From positions 1 to 64,000 of the forward strand of contig CAJNOJ010000153.1 of assembly GCA_905250025.1 (NCBI GenBank): a stretch of 64,000 nucleotides of DNA. Direction: 5' to 3'. A model generated the notes under the pieces. That model did not search any database and had not been told where the DNA came from. It saw nothing but the letters and a program-made list of their open reading frames with translations. The first letter of the stretch is position 1. Each line of letters begins with the position of its first letter. This document shows positions 1-11,100 of this stretch, piece by piece. The DNA comes from Adineta ricciae (Eukaryota > Rotifera > Eurotatoria > Adinetida > Adinetidae). Made by a program: the position numbers and the translations under genes.

Positions 1-888
1 CACTTGGCTTGATCATACAGATCCACGACATACCGCTCAGCACAGGAATCATATAACCTGGAAGCCAGTAGAAAATGAACTGAGCGGTCATAATTGTGAA
101 ATAGAAGAGAAGCTGATTGGAAAGAAACTTTTGCCCCAAAGTCAACTGGTTACAATCGCCATATACATTCGACCGACCATTAGTTTGATTCTGATTCAAG
201 ATGCGTAATAAAGCAATGGAAGGAAAATTCGAAGGCCATACTTCACTTGATGGCCAAACGAGAAAACGACGAAGAATACCTATAGATTTACTCATTCAAC
301 AACAAAGAATAGTCAAGTTCGTTATGAAAGCGTACCAGCTAGTCCAAAACCGAGAAACTGGATGGAAACAACAAAGAAGAACATGTAAACAAACTTGAAA
401 GAGGGCCTTTGCTCTTGATATTCTAAATAACTGATCACTGATATGTCATAAACATTGGCGAATCGCCATCCGATATTGGCCATTATCAAAACGATTGTAT
501 GCTCCTTCATGCTCCACGGGTCGGCGTTTATCTTCGACCATACTCTACCAAGAATATGTGCAGCTAAAATAGCCATAACAGGAGTAATAATATTATACAG
601 ATTAGTAACATAATACCACATATGATAGAATGACATTGCACCAAGAAATATCAGTCCGATAGTGAACGAACGAATTGTCAACGACTTAACACTTTGATCA
701 TCTTTGTTCGGGCAAATTCCAGCGACTTCTTCGAATGCTGTTTGTTCCGCATCGCAGTAGACAGGAATTCCAAGGGGCATTGGATTGTCATCTTGGTGAT
801 TTTCGATTTGTATCGAATACACCAACTGAGCCAATTCAACATCTTCGCTGGTTTGACTATCGTCGCCATGTGTGGATATGATAGACAT
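1..888 (-). CDS. Oligopeptide transporter (OPT family), N-terminal part, runs off the left edge
   Basis: Proton-coupled OPT-family membrane transporter for small peptides or metal chelates, at a cell membrane. Two exons fit: 888-336 and 279-1, joined across a 56-bp GT-AG intron (335-280) that restores the reading frame at GFGLAG/ILRRF. The first ~75 residues are hydrophilic. Then come membrane segments and the family signature around KEHTIVLIMAN, followed in exon 2 by a long loop with VWPS and FIFYWLPGYMIPVLS, all in the order expected for OPT proteins. The start is placed at the ATG at 888, because an in-frame upstream extension opens only with GTG. Roughly 275 residues are visible; full OPT proteins have 650-750, so most of the gene lies to the left. 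No lesion is seen. Family confident, substrate unknown. Confidence 0.85.
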
Positions 889-1086
889 TGGATTGTGATA
901 ATGTTTTATAGGTATATAATAGTTAAATGTAATCACAAGCGTCGATAAATTATCTTTATGACCAGGAAAAACCTGTATATTACATCGATATTCTTCTATA
1001 CATACAGCAGAAATCGAAAAAAAAAGAATATATGGTTTGAAAGAAGAAACAAAATATTTTGTACAATGTTTTTCTTTCTGGCTTCA

Positions 1087-3744
1087 ACACAGTCGCTAAT
1101 AGACACAGTTATTTTATCATGTGAGCTGTCAGATTCGATTCTTTTTATTTTCAAATATATGACCACATTCTTCTCGCCTAATTGCTAGTTTTTCTTTGCT
1201 CATTAAGCATTAGTCTCAAAAGCAGTATCTTAATTGCCGCCTCCGCATCCATGTGATAATTGATCATATACATTGCCAACTGACAGCATATACACAAATT
1301 CGTCATATTCTTCAAGAGGAACAGTGTATAGTAGAATCTTGATTAGTGAGCAACCTTCTGGTATGATCAATCTATCTTACTGCGCGCTCTTCACTCCCAT
1401 CTGGTGATGACATCGGAAAGATCTTACCCCTATTTTGAATTTTCGTATATATTTTCTTTCCCCATTTTTAATAAAAAAGACATTCACAAATGATGGTATT
1501 CTTATTTTTCTACTGAGAGTTGAAATTCACCTTTTGATTTAGTTCAATATGACAAGGGATGCCATCTGACCTTCTCTCCCATTACCAAATTCTTTCAAAA
1601 ATCTTAGTTTATAGTGAAGAACATTCTAAGACGATTCCTACTGACTTTTAATATATTCCGGTGATCTGAAATCTGTTCTATATCATTGGATTGTTTTTCA
1701 AAAATAAACTGAAGGTACAAAAAACTACTCATCAATAATGAATAAGTGCATATGATAATCTGAAGCAAAGTTTGGAAAACCGAAGTCAGAAGAAAGTCTC
1801 AAAACAATTATTAGCTAAGATGGAAAGATATGTCTATTAGAAAACGTTGGATCATATATCGAATTTCAGATACAGTAGAACCAAAACACAAGCTTTCTGT
1901 CTATTATACAGATTAATAATGGTATTCGTCTAACTTATAATTAATTTTTGGATGAAGCCTTTGTTATTTGCACACAGTCAATGTATTCAGTATCGTTGCA
2001 GACGTTATAACAGAGAAGAAAAGATTAAATAACGAACTTTCCCTAATGTAATATCGATACAGCTAGTTTCGACTTGGTGTTGTTGTTGTGTATGACGGAT
2101 GTAATTTCATCATACCACGAAATCGAGAGAAAAGAAAGAAAGAATTGCACCATCTGCAATCTTGTGCAACATAAATAAGGGCATCAGAAGGAGTGAAAGA
2201 GACGAGCCATGATCGATGGCTAAACACAACTCTGAAGTTATGAGACAGAAGCATATCTTTCGGTTCTTCGGAACCACAGTCATCGATCAATTCGACACTC
2301 GTTTTTTTTTCTCATAAAACTGGTAAACATGAACTTTAACATCTTCGCCCTCAAGATTAACTTTCTTGTTTACGCGATTATAAAACAGAAAATACCATTT
2401 TTTACATATGAAAGNACACAGTCGCTAATAGACACAGTTATTTTATCATGTGAGCTGTCAGATTCGATTCTTTTTATTTTCAAATATATGACCACATTCT
2501 TCTCGCCTAATTGCTAGTTTTTTCTTTGCTCATTAAGCATTAGTCTCAAAAGCAGTATCTTAATTGCCGCCTCCGCATCCATGTGATAATTGATCATATA
2601 CATTGCCAACTGACAGCATATACACAAATTCGTCATATTCTTCAAGAGGAGCAGTGTATAGTAGAATCTTGATTAGTGAGCAGCCTTCTCGTATGATCAA
2701 TCTATCTTACTACACGCTCTGCACTCCCATCTGGTGATGACATCGGAAAGATCTTACCCCTATTTTGAATTTTCGTATATATTTTCTTTCCCCATTTTTA
2801 TAAAGAAGACATTCACAAATGATGGTATTCTTATTTCTACTGAGAGTTGAAATTCACCTTTTGATTTAGTTCAATACGACAAGGGATGCCATCTGACATT
2901 CTCTCCCATCACTAAACTCTTTCAAAAATCTTAGTTTATAGTGAAGAACATTCTAAGACGCTACCTACTGACTTTTAATATATTCCGGCGGTCTGAAATC
3001 TGTTCTATATCATTGAATTGTTTTTCTCAAAAATAAACTGAAGATACGAAGAACTACTCATCAATAATGAATAAGTGAATATGATAATCTGAAGGAAAAT
3101 TTGGAAAACCGTAGTCAGAAGACAGTCTCAAAACAATTGTTAGCTAAGATGGAAAGATTTGTCTAGAAAACGTTGGATCATATCGAATTTCAGATACAGT
3201 AATATACCAAAAGACAAGCTTTCTATCTATTATACAGATTGATAATGGTATTCGTCTAACTTATAATTAATTTTTGGAGGAAGCCTTTGATATTTGTACA
3301 TAGTCAGTGCATTCAGTATCGTTGCAGACGTTATAACAGAGAAGAAAAGATTAAACAACGAACTTTCCCTAATGCAATATCGATACAGTTAGTTTCGACT
3401 TGGTGTTGTTGTTGTGTACGACGGGTGTAATTTCATCATACCACGAAATCGATAGAAAAGAAAGAAAGAATTGCACCATCTACAACCTTGTGCAACATAA
3501 ATAAGGACATCAGAAGGAATGAAAGAGACGAGCCATGATCGATGGCTAAACACAACTCTGAAGTTATGAGACAGAAGCATATCTTTCGGTTCTTCGGAAC
3601 CACAGTCATCGATCAATTCGACACTCGTTTTTTTTTCTCATAAAACTGCATGGTAAACATGAACTTTAACATCTTCGCCCTCAAGATTAACTTTCTTGTT
3701 TACGCGGTTATAAAACAGAAAATATCAGTTTTTACATATGAAAG
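1087..3744. repeat. Duplicated block 1: 1087-2414 repeated at 2416-3744 across a single N (2415)
   Basis: The sequence starting at 1087 (ACACAGTCGC) starts again directly after the N at 2415. The sequence ending at 2414 (CATATGAAAG) ends again at 3744 before continuing into unique sequence. The copies differ by scattered substitutions and small indels, a few percent by eye. There is no convincing gene inside: only short ORFs whose differences between copies are mostly amino-acid changing. The pattern is that of two contigs covering the same locus placed end to end. Confidence 0.9.
1230..1370 (-). other. Possible terminal exon of an unidentified gene (copy 1)
   Basis: Reading on the minus strand there is an open stretch of about 45 codons that ends at a TAA (1230-1232), with peptide pieces PLEEYDEFVYML and LSHGCGGGN. 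The same stretch is open in the other copy at 2560-2700. It begins after an in-frame stop, close to a possible acceptor AG, so it would have to be the last exon of a spliced gene. Two amino-acid changes separate the copies. No family is recognised, and it could be chance. Confidence 0.2.
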
Positions 3745-3799
3745 TTAACATAATTTTGAGAAGTGCTCGTCAGAAATGTTAAATATCCACAAACCATGA

Positions 3800-3805
3800 T
3801 ATAAA
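3800..3805 (+). promoter_or_regulatory. TATA box of lysozyme copy 1
   Basis: TATAAA lies 54 bp before the start codon and is preserved in the other copy at 5677-5682, inside a well-conserved upstream stretch. Spacing fits a start of transcription near 3830. Confidence 0.45.
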
Positions 3806-3853
3806 CTACCGAATATTAAAAAAGGGGTATTAAGTTCGAGAGACAAGTAAGAA

Positions 3854-4264
3854 ATGATTTCGAAAATGTTGATTGCTTGCGTGTTAGTGCTTGTGCCACT
3901 GATCGTCAATGCTGGTATTGATGATGTATGTCTTGCGTGCATCTGCCAAGTTGAATCAGGCTGTCAACCTCTTGGATGTCGTTGGGATGTTTATTCCAAT
4001 TCGTGTGGTTATTATCAATTAAAAAAAGGTTATTGGCAAGATTGTGGTTCACCAGGTGGTTCGCTCGAGGCGTGTGCTGCTGACAAGAGTTGTGCTGATC
4101 GATGTGTACGGGCTTATATGCAACGATATGCGAACCGATGTACTGGTGGTCGTACACCAACTTGCCGAGATTATGCTCGCGTTCACAATGGAGGACCTAG
4201 TGGATGCAAATCGACAAGCACAATTGGTTATGGTAATCGTGTTATGTCATGCTATTATAAGTAA
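3854..4264 (+). CDS. Invertebrate-type (i-type) lysozyme, copy 1
   Basis: Secreted muramidase of the destabilase/i-type family, which cleaves bacterial peptidoglycan; in invertebrates it serves digestion and defence. Single exon, 136 residues. A signal peptide ends around residue 20 (VPLIVNA). The catalytic pair of the family is present: Glu34 in CQVESGC and Asp45 in GCRWD. The hallmark SCGYYQLKKGYWQDCG and the C-terminal TPTCRDYARVHNGGP are intact, with many cysteines at family positions. A TATA box lies upstream and AATAAA at 4298-4303 downstream. The gene is followed on the same strand by the VWD-like gene. Near-identical to 5732-6142 and probably its allele. Confidence 0.93.
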   Translation: MISKMLIACVLVLVPLIVNAGIDDVCLACICQVESGCQPLGCRWDVYSNSCGYYQLKKGYWQDCGSPGGSLEACAADKSCADRCVRAYMQRYANRCTGGRTPTCRDYARVHNGGPSGCKSTSTIGYGNRVMSCYYK

Positions 4265-4939
4265 AAAAATGATTGTCTTTTATCTTTCATTATTTGAAAT
4301 AAAAAGCTGAATTGTTCTAATCTTTTTTTTGAATACAATAGAATCTGAGTGAGAAAATTCCCTTGATTGTTATTTTCGTAGAGTGTCATACAATGGTTTC
4401 TTTCAAATTGTGTAAGCGCTCATACGTATGAGTATTGGCTAAGTAAACAATCGCTCTGTGCATAGAGTATGCATTAAACTCCTCCACATAATAGAAGCCT
4501 CATGAATGTTTTAAACTACAATTAGTCGAGTTTCTACAGATTATCAAAAATTTACAAGAGTATACCAACGTTTTTGAAATAGATTGTACCATTTTTTTAC
4601 TTTAACCCCTTTTTATTTCTCAAAATGTATTGTAGAAATCTAAAAACGTTTACAGAAGACACTAGAGAAGTTTTTAAATGCATGGGACTTGTAATATTAC
4701 TAGTAAATTGAAACTTCAGCAGGGGTCTCTTTCATCGGGAGGGCTTTATTATAAATGAATTTTTCTTCGTTGTTTATTGTTCGAATGACGCAATGAGAAA
4801 ATTCCCAGATCGAAAAAGAAATCGCTGCACTGCATACTTATATAAGCGAACGACATCGCTAATCAGTCATTTCTTCAACATTTTACAATTGAAAAAGTTT
4901 TCAGAGTTACTTTATTCGTTTATATCTGCACTGATCAAC
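4265..4939 (+). promoter_or_regulatory. Lysozyme 3' region and TATA promoter of the VWD-like gene
   Basis: There is no gene here. AATAAA at 4298-4303 follows the lysozyme stop. TATATAAG at 4839-4846 lies about 100 bp before the VWD-like start and is preserved in the second copy at 6717-6724. An upstream in-frame ATG at 4793 precedes the TATA box, so it is not used as the start. The rest is AT-rich without recognised signals. Confidence 0.5.
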
Positions 4940-5423
4940 ATGTTTAGCCTCTTGCAATCTCAGCATCCACCACAATGTTCACAATCTGGATGTGGCAAAC
5001 CGGTTGATTGCAAATGCACTACTTGCCAGAAGGAGTTTTGCATGTTTCACTTTATGGACGATAAACGTGGGCATCAATTTAAGTCAGAAGATGATGTACA
5101 AGGACAGGCATATAGTGATCCACACTTTGTTGGCTTCAACAATCAAACTTTTGATCGACATCCGACTGGTGACGCTATTCTGTTCAAAAATTCATCCGCA
5201 CAATTCGAAATACATATTCGTAATCAAAAAGTGTCTTTCCACTCAAATTCAAGCCCGGCAATTATCAAAGCCATCGCTATTCGTGTTGGTGATGAGATTA
5301 TTCAGTACGCTGTAGATCGTACTTTTCAGATTGATGGTAAACCGCACAAATTAGATGGTATTGGTATAGCCACTCCGAAAACACGCACCACGATCATTGA
5401 AGAAAATAAAAATACGTTCCATG
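4940..5423 (+). CDS. VWD-like domain protein with B-box-like finger, copy 1, cut by contig end
   Basis: Function unknown. The N-terminus carries a short cysteine/histidine cluster resembling a B-box zinc finger (CGKPVDCKCTTCQKEFC, then H residues). It is followed by the start of a von Willebrand factor D-like domain (DPHFVGFNNQTFDRHPTGDA). There is no signal peptide, so a cytoplasmic role is possible, which is unusual for VWD domains. Start chosen at 4940, after the TATA box. The reading frame is open to the N at 5424, where the contig ends. Unlike the second copy, codon 15 is CAA (Gln), so the N-terminus here is intact. Confidence 0.6.
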
Positions 5424-5676
5424 NGGCTAAACACACCTCTGAAGTTATGAGACAGAAGCATATCTTTCGGTTCTTCGGAACCACAGTCATCGATCAATTC
5501 GACACTCGTTTTTTTTTCTCATAAAACTGGTAAACATGAACTTTAACATCTTCGCCCTCAAGATTAACTTTCTTGTTTACGCGATTATAAAACAGAAAAT
5601 ACCATTTTTTACATATGAAAGTTAACATAATTTTGAGAAGTGCTCGTCAGAAATGTTAAATACCCACAAACCATGA

Positions 5677-5682
5677 TATAAA
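5677..5682 (+). promoter_or_regulatory. TATA box of lysozyme copy 2
   Basis: TATAAA 50 bp upstream of the second lysozyme start, matching 3800-3805. Confidence 0.45.
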
Positions 5683-5731
5683 CTACCGAATATAAAAGAA
5701 ATGGTTATTAAGTTCGAGAGACAAGTAAGAA

Positions 5732-6142
5732 ATGATTTCGAAAACGTTGATTGCTTGTGTGTTAGTGCTTGTGCCACTGATCGTCAATGCTAGTATTGAT
5801 GATGCATGCCTTGCGTGCATCTGCCAAGTTGAATCAGGCTGTCAACCTCTTGGGTGTCGTTGGGATGTTTATTCCAATTCGTGTGGTTATTATCAATTGA
5901 AAAAAGGTTATTGGCAAGATTGTGGTTCACCAGGTGGTTCGCTCCAGGCGTGTGCTGCTGACAAGGATTGTGCTGATCAATGTGTACGGGCTTATATGCA
6001 ACGATATGCGAACCGATGTACTGGTGGTCGTACACCAACTTGCCGAGATTATGCTCGCGTTCACAATGGAGGACCTGGCGGATGCAAATCGGCAAGCACA
6101 ATTGGTTATGGTAATCGTGTTATGTCATGCTATTCTAAGTAA
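5732..6142 (+). CDS. Invertebrate-type (i-type) lysozyme, copy 2
   Basis: The same 136-residue secreted i-type lysozyme as 3854-4264, with the signal peptide, catalytic Glu34 and Asp45 and the SCGYYQ signature all kept. By eye it differs from copy 1 at nine residues (positions 5, 21, 25, and several in the second half), against only about four or five silent changes. That is many replacements for an allelic pair. Changes include loss or gain of charge (Glu to Gln, Arg to Gln, Ser to Asp), which could shift surface charge. No cysteine is altered. Confidence 0.93.
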   Translation: MISKTLIACVLVLVPLIVNASIDDACLACICQVESGCQPLGCRWDVYSNSCGYYQLKKGYWQDCGSPGGSLQACAADKDCADQCVRAYMQRYANRCTGGRTPTCRDYARVHNGGPGGCKSASTIGYGNRVMSCYSK

Positions 6143-6817
6143 AAAAATGATTGTCTTTTATGTTTCATTATTTGAAATAAAAAGCTGGATTGTTCTAATC
6201 TTTTTTTTTGAATACAATAGAATCTGAGTGAGAAAATTCCCTTGATTGATATTTTCGTAGAGTGTCATACAATGGTTTCTTTCAAATTGTGTAAGCGCTC
6301 ATACGTATGAGTATTGGCTAGGTAAACAATCGCTCTGTGCATAGAGTATGCATTAAACTCCTCCACATAATAGAAGCCTCATGAATGTTTTAAACTACAA
6401 TTAGTCGAGTTTCTACAGATTATCGGACATTTACAAGAGTATACCAACGTTTTTGAAATAGATTTTACTATTTTTTTACTTTAACCCCTTTTATTTCTCA
6501 AAATTTATTGTAGAAATCTAAAAACGTTTACAGAAGACACTAGAGAAGTTTTTTAAATACAGGGGGCTTGTAATATTACTAGTAAATTGAAACTTCAGCA
6601 GGGGTTTCTTTCACCGGGAGGGATTTATTATAAATGAATTTTTCTTAGTCGTTTATTATTCGAATGACGCAGTGAGAAAATTCCCAGATCGAAAAGAAAT
6701 CACCGCACTGCATAGTTATATAAGCGAACGACATCGCTAATCAGTCATTTCTTCAACATTTTACAATTGAAAAAGTTTTCACAGTTACTTTATTCGTTTA
6801 TATCTGCATTAATCAAC

Positions 6818-7948
6818 ATGGCTAGCCTCTTGAAATCTCAGCTTCCATCACAATGTTCATAATATGGATGTGGCAAACCGGTTGATTGCAAATGCACTAC
6901 TTGCCAGAAGGAGTTTTGCATGTTTCACTTTATGGACGATAAACGTGGGCATCAATTTAAGCCAGAAGATGATGTACAAGGACCGGCATACAGTGCTCCA
7001 CACTTTGTTGGCTTCAACAATCAAACTTTCGATCGACATCCGACTGGTGACGCTATTCTGTTCAAAAATTCATCCGCACAATTCGAAATACATATTCGTA
7101 ATCAAAAAGTGTCTTTCCACTCAAATTCAAGCCCGGCAGTTATCAAAGCCATCGCTATTCGTGTTGGTGATGAGATTATTCAGTACGCTGTAGATCGTAC
7201 TTTTCAGATTGATGGTAAACCGCACAAATTAGATGGTATTGGTATAGCCACTCCGAAAACACGCACCACGATCATTGAAGAAAATAAAAATACGTTCCAT
7301 GTGTATACTACTATTGGTCATAAAGTAACCGTTTATAACAGTTACGGTTATAATTTAAATATAACACTGAAACTACCTCGAGAGCAAGCTGTAAATGGTG
7401 AACCTAGTCTTCTTGGCCAACTCAACGGAAAATACGGGGATATTATTGTTCCCACAAAAAGCTTTATCTCTATTGATCAAATAAACGATACACAACGAGC
7501 TGCTGCTGCTAGGAGAATCACTAATAACGTGGATGTAAGTAAGGAGGAATTAACAAGACGTGCCGAAGAACTTTTGGCCCAACGAGGAATCACTCATGCG
7601 CCTACAGTTAAGAATCTGGTATATGATTATTTGCATATTCCAGCTGAAATACGTGACCAAGTCATTGCAGAAAATATACCACAAGTTAAAGAACAAATTA
7701 CAAAGCGAGAAGAACTAGTGGAAAAACAAAAACAAGCGGGTTACGATTATTGTTCTCTCAATGCTATCAAAGGTCAGGTACAAGAAGAACAAGAAGAAGA
7801 CGGATATCTTGAAAAACTCGAAAAAAGAATTACTCAACTGGAGAGAAACATGGCAATGATATCAATTACAACACCAAATGCTGGAAAACGTCGATTGGAA
7901 AATCTAGAAGCAAGAATTCTCGAACTCGAAAAACAATTTGCGAAATAA
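6818..7948 (+). pseudogene. VWD-like domain protein with C-terminal coiled coil, copy 2, premature stop at codon 15
   Basis: This full-length second copy shows the complete architecture: B-box-like cysteine cluster, VWD-like beta-rich domain (DRHPTGDAILF through LLGQLNGKYGD), then a long charged helical tail likely to form a coiled coil (LEKLEKRITQLERNM, LENLEARILELEKQF). Codon 15 is TAA (6860-6862), whereas copy 1 has CAA, so translation from the conserved ATG at 6818 would stop after 14 residues. An in-frame ATG at 6920 could still give a 342-residue protein lacking most of the cysteine cluster. AATAAA lies at 7986-7991. Either a broken allele or an N-terminally shortened form. Confidence 0.65.
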
Positions 7949-8162
7949 CTTTTTTTGCCCGTGTTATGCCCTTCTAAAGATTCATAATAAACTTAATTCC
8001 GCACTTTCAGAATCAATATAGATACGAAGTTAAAGTGAAGGTTAAAAACTGTCTTTCCCGAAGAGAATACAATTTGGATTTGATGTCTGATATATTTTTA
8101 GCAGGTGACAGAAACGTGAAATGACGAATGTTGCTATACATTTGTTAACGAAGAACGACAAG

Positions 8163-11100
8163 CTAGAGAGTTTCATTATCGACAGTACTGCAGCTATTGT
8201 TCTCGTTACTTTCCAACATCCTATTCACCACGTTTCGAGAACGTTCGGCATTGGCTCTAAAGACTTGCAGTTCCGGATGATCGGAAGGTAATGTTTGCTG
8301 TGCGAGATCAACAGCACGTTGGAAATATGAAAGTGCATTGGAGTGTTCATTCATACATTCGTATAACAGACCTATGTCAATCAGAATAGTCGACAAGGCC
8401 AGATGATTTTCGGGGAAAAGTATTTGTCCGATTTCAAATTCCTTTTGACGATGTAAAAGCGCTTTCGGATAATCGTGCAGATTTTCGCATAACGTTGCAA
8501 TATTGCTGTGAGTATATAGCAATTCGANATCAACAGCACGTTGGAAATATGAAAGTGCATTGGAGTGTTCATTCATACATTCGTATAACAGACCTATGTC
8601 AATCAGAATAGTCGACAAGGCCAGATGATTTTCGGGGAAAAGTATTTGTCCGATTTCAAATTCCTTTTGACGATGTAAAAGCGCTTTCGGATAATCGTGC
8701 AGATTTTCGCATAACGTTGCAATATTGCTGTGAGTATATAGCAATTCGACATGATTGGAAGGGCGAATTTTTCTGTAGATATCAAGTAGTTTCTCACAAT
8801 ATAGAAGTGCCTTGCTGAATTCTTCTTTTTCGAAACACGCTGCACTAAAGTTTTTATAACACTGGATGAAGTTGGGGTGATCGGAAGGAAGTATTCGATG
8901 ATAAATTTCCAGTGCTTTTTCATAAAATGAGATGGCTTTTGAATAATCTTTGATGCCAAAATATGCAGCACCAATGTTATTGTAGGAAATACCTAAATCG
9001 GAATGATCAGTAGATAACATATTTTGACGAATATTTAACGCTTTTTCGTAAAACGATATCGCTTTCAAGTATTCCTCCGTGCTGAGATATACATTGCCCA
9101 TGTTGACATAACAACTAGCTAAAAAACCGTCATGTGATGAGGTCAGCGTATGATATATTTCAAGAGCCCTTTCATGAAAACTAATTGCTTGCGAATAGTC
9201 GGCCATCAGACGATACGTTGAACCCATGTGATCATAAGAAATAGCAACGTCGTAATGGTTCACAGGATATATGTTTTGGCGAATCTTCAGTCCTTCTTCG
9301 TAATGCCAAAGAGCTTTAGAACACTCACCCATAAGTGTATACACTAAACCAATATTGTTATACGATAATGCCACCAACGGATGATTCGAAGTGAATACTG
9401 TTTGGCAGAGTTCTAACGACTTTCTATGGTATTCGAGTGCTTTAAAGTACTCGCCAAGATTTTCGCAGACTCCACCAAGATTGTTATATAAACTAATAAA
9501 AATCGAGTGATTTGATGGCAATATTCTCACGCAGATTTTCAGTGCTTTCTCATAAATTTCCAGTGCTTTTGTATACTTTCCCATTTTGTGCAGAGTCAAA
9601 CCGAAGTTATTGTACGCTAAGGCTAAATTCGGATGGTAAGAAGGAAGTATTTTCTGATAAATATCAAGTGATTTCTTGTAGTATTCAAGCGCGTCGGAAT
9701 AGCTATCTGTGTACATATAAACTAGAGCCATGTTGTTATATATAGTAGCAACGGTGAAATCGTTTGGATTACTTTGTTTTTCTGCTATATTGAGCGCTGT
9801 TTGATACAGATGAAGTGGTGTAGAATAGTCACCCATATTCAAATGCAGCAAACCCATACTATTGTAGAGATTAATTAGATTCGAATCATTTTTCGTGTGC
9901 AATCTTTGACTAATCTCCATGCATCTTTCATAAGACACGAGAGCATCTTTGTAATTGCCCTCATTATCATAAATGGACCCAAGGCCTAGATAAATATGTA
10001 CCTTTGCATTATCATCAGATACTAAATTAAGCATTGCCTCATATAATTGCTTCGCTTTACCATATTCTCCTAATCTCAGTAACAATTTTCCTAGTTGATA
10101 CTGTCCTGATGAGTCTGGTTCGATTTCTTCTCGTATTTTCTTAGTAACATCACAGAGTTGTTGATCATTATCCTTCGTCAACGAAAGTTTCACCTGCCAA
10201 AATCGATCATCACCCTTTACACTGTCAATATCACCTATCCGAAAAACGGTATGCATAGAGAATAAAAACTCTTGTTCCTGATCGAATTGAGTGACACCGG
10301 AGAGACGCGCAAAAGGAAATGAAGAGATCGATGTATCTATTGTCATCTCGAAAATAACTGCAACTAAATCTGTCGAATCTCGAATACTCTCAGCAAGCAT
10401 ATAGGCGACTTGTCTGTCTATACTCGTTGATAAGAAATTATTGAATGATATCAGTCCACCCTTGGTTTTCACCAATCGTTCAAAATCTTCTTTTGATAAA
10501 CCTTGTCCTCGATATACAGATATTGATTCCAATAGATCAGATATGTTTTGTTTCACGTAGAGTTGTTCAATATTTTCATGAAGGTCATGTATAAAAAATC
10601 CCATTAATAAAATCTCATCAATTTCTTGAGTGCGTAAAGCACGATTTACCATCAAATAAATGTAAGATTGTGAAGTATACCACCATATAGGCGGTTTCAA
10701 CTTGTATTCGCGCTCTAATTTGACATAATTCTCACTTCCAGCGGAAGAATCCTCCTCTTTCTCACGTAAAAACTCGGTCAAATGTTTAATAGCGAAATCA
10801 ACATCATAATTAATTCCTAAGATAATCTCCTTCAGAATCTGCGAGTACATAAACGTTTGATCCACATGATTTTGATCTGAATCCGATACATTATCTAATG
10901 TCAGGAAACTCAATGACATCAAATTTTCTGCATACTGTTGTATAGCTTGTTTCAGCGAATCACAAATGGAGCNCTCCTCTTTCTCACGTAAAAACTCGGT
11001 CAAATGTTTAATAGCGAAATCAACATCATAATTAATTCCTAAGATAATCTCCTTCAGAATCTGCGAGTACATAAACGTTTGATCCACATGATTTTGATCT

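Larger units (their letters stand above)
3544..7301. repeat. Duplicated block 2: 3544-5423 repeated at 5425-7301 across a single N (5424)
   Basis: The right copy begins after the N with GGCTAAACAC, matching 3544. The left copy stops at ACGTTCCATG, matching the sequence ending at 7301. The block holds the lysozyme gene and the 5' half of the VWD-like gene. Copies are about 3-4% different. The N interrupts the left VWD-like gene in mid-codon, so the left copy is a contig end rather than a natural truncation. Confidence 0.9.

Noticed and set aside
2063-2290. 75-codon ORF on the minus strand, also present at 3389-3616
   Set aside because: It is open in both copies only because the DNA is duplicated. 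All the differences seen between copies change amino acids, no family is recognisable, and there is no splice or promoter context.
4793-4939. Upstream in-frame ATG extending the VWD-like protein by 49 residues
   Set aside because: It lies before a well-placed TATA box (4839-4846) that is kept in both copies, so it is not expected in the transcript.
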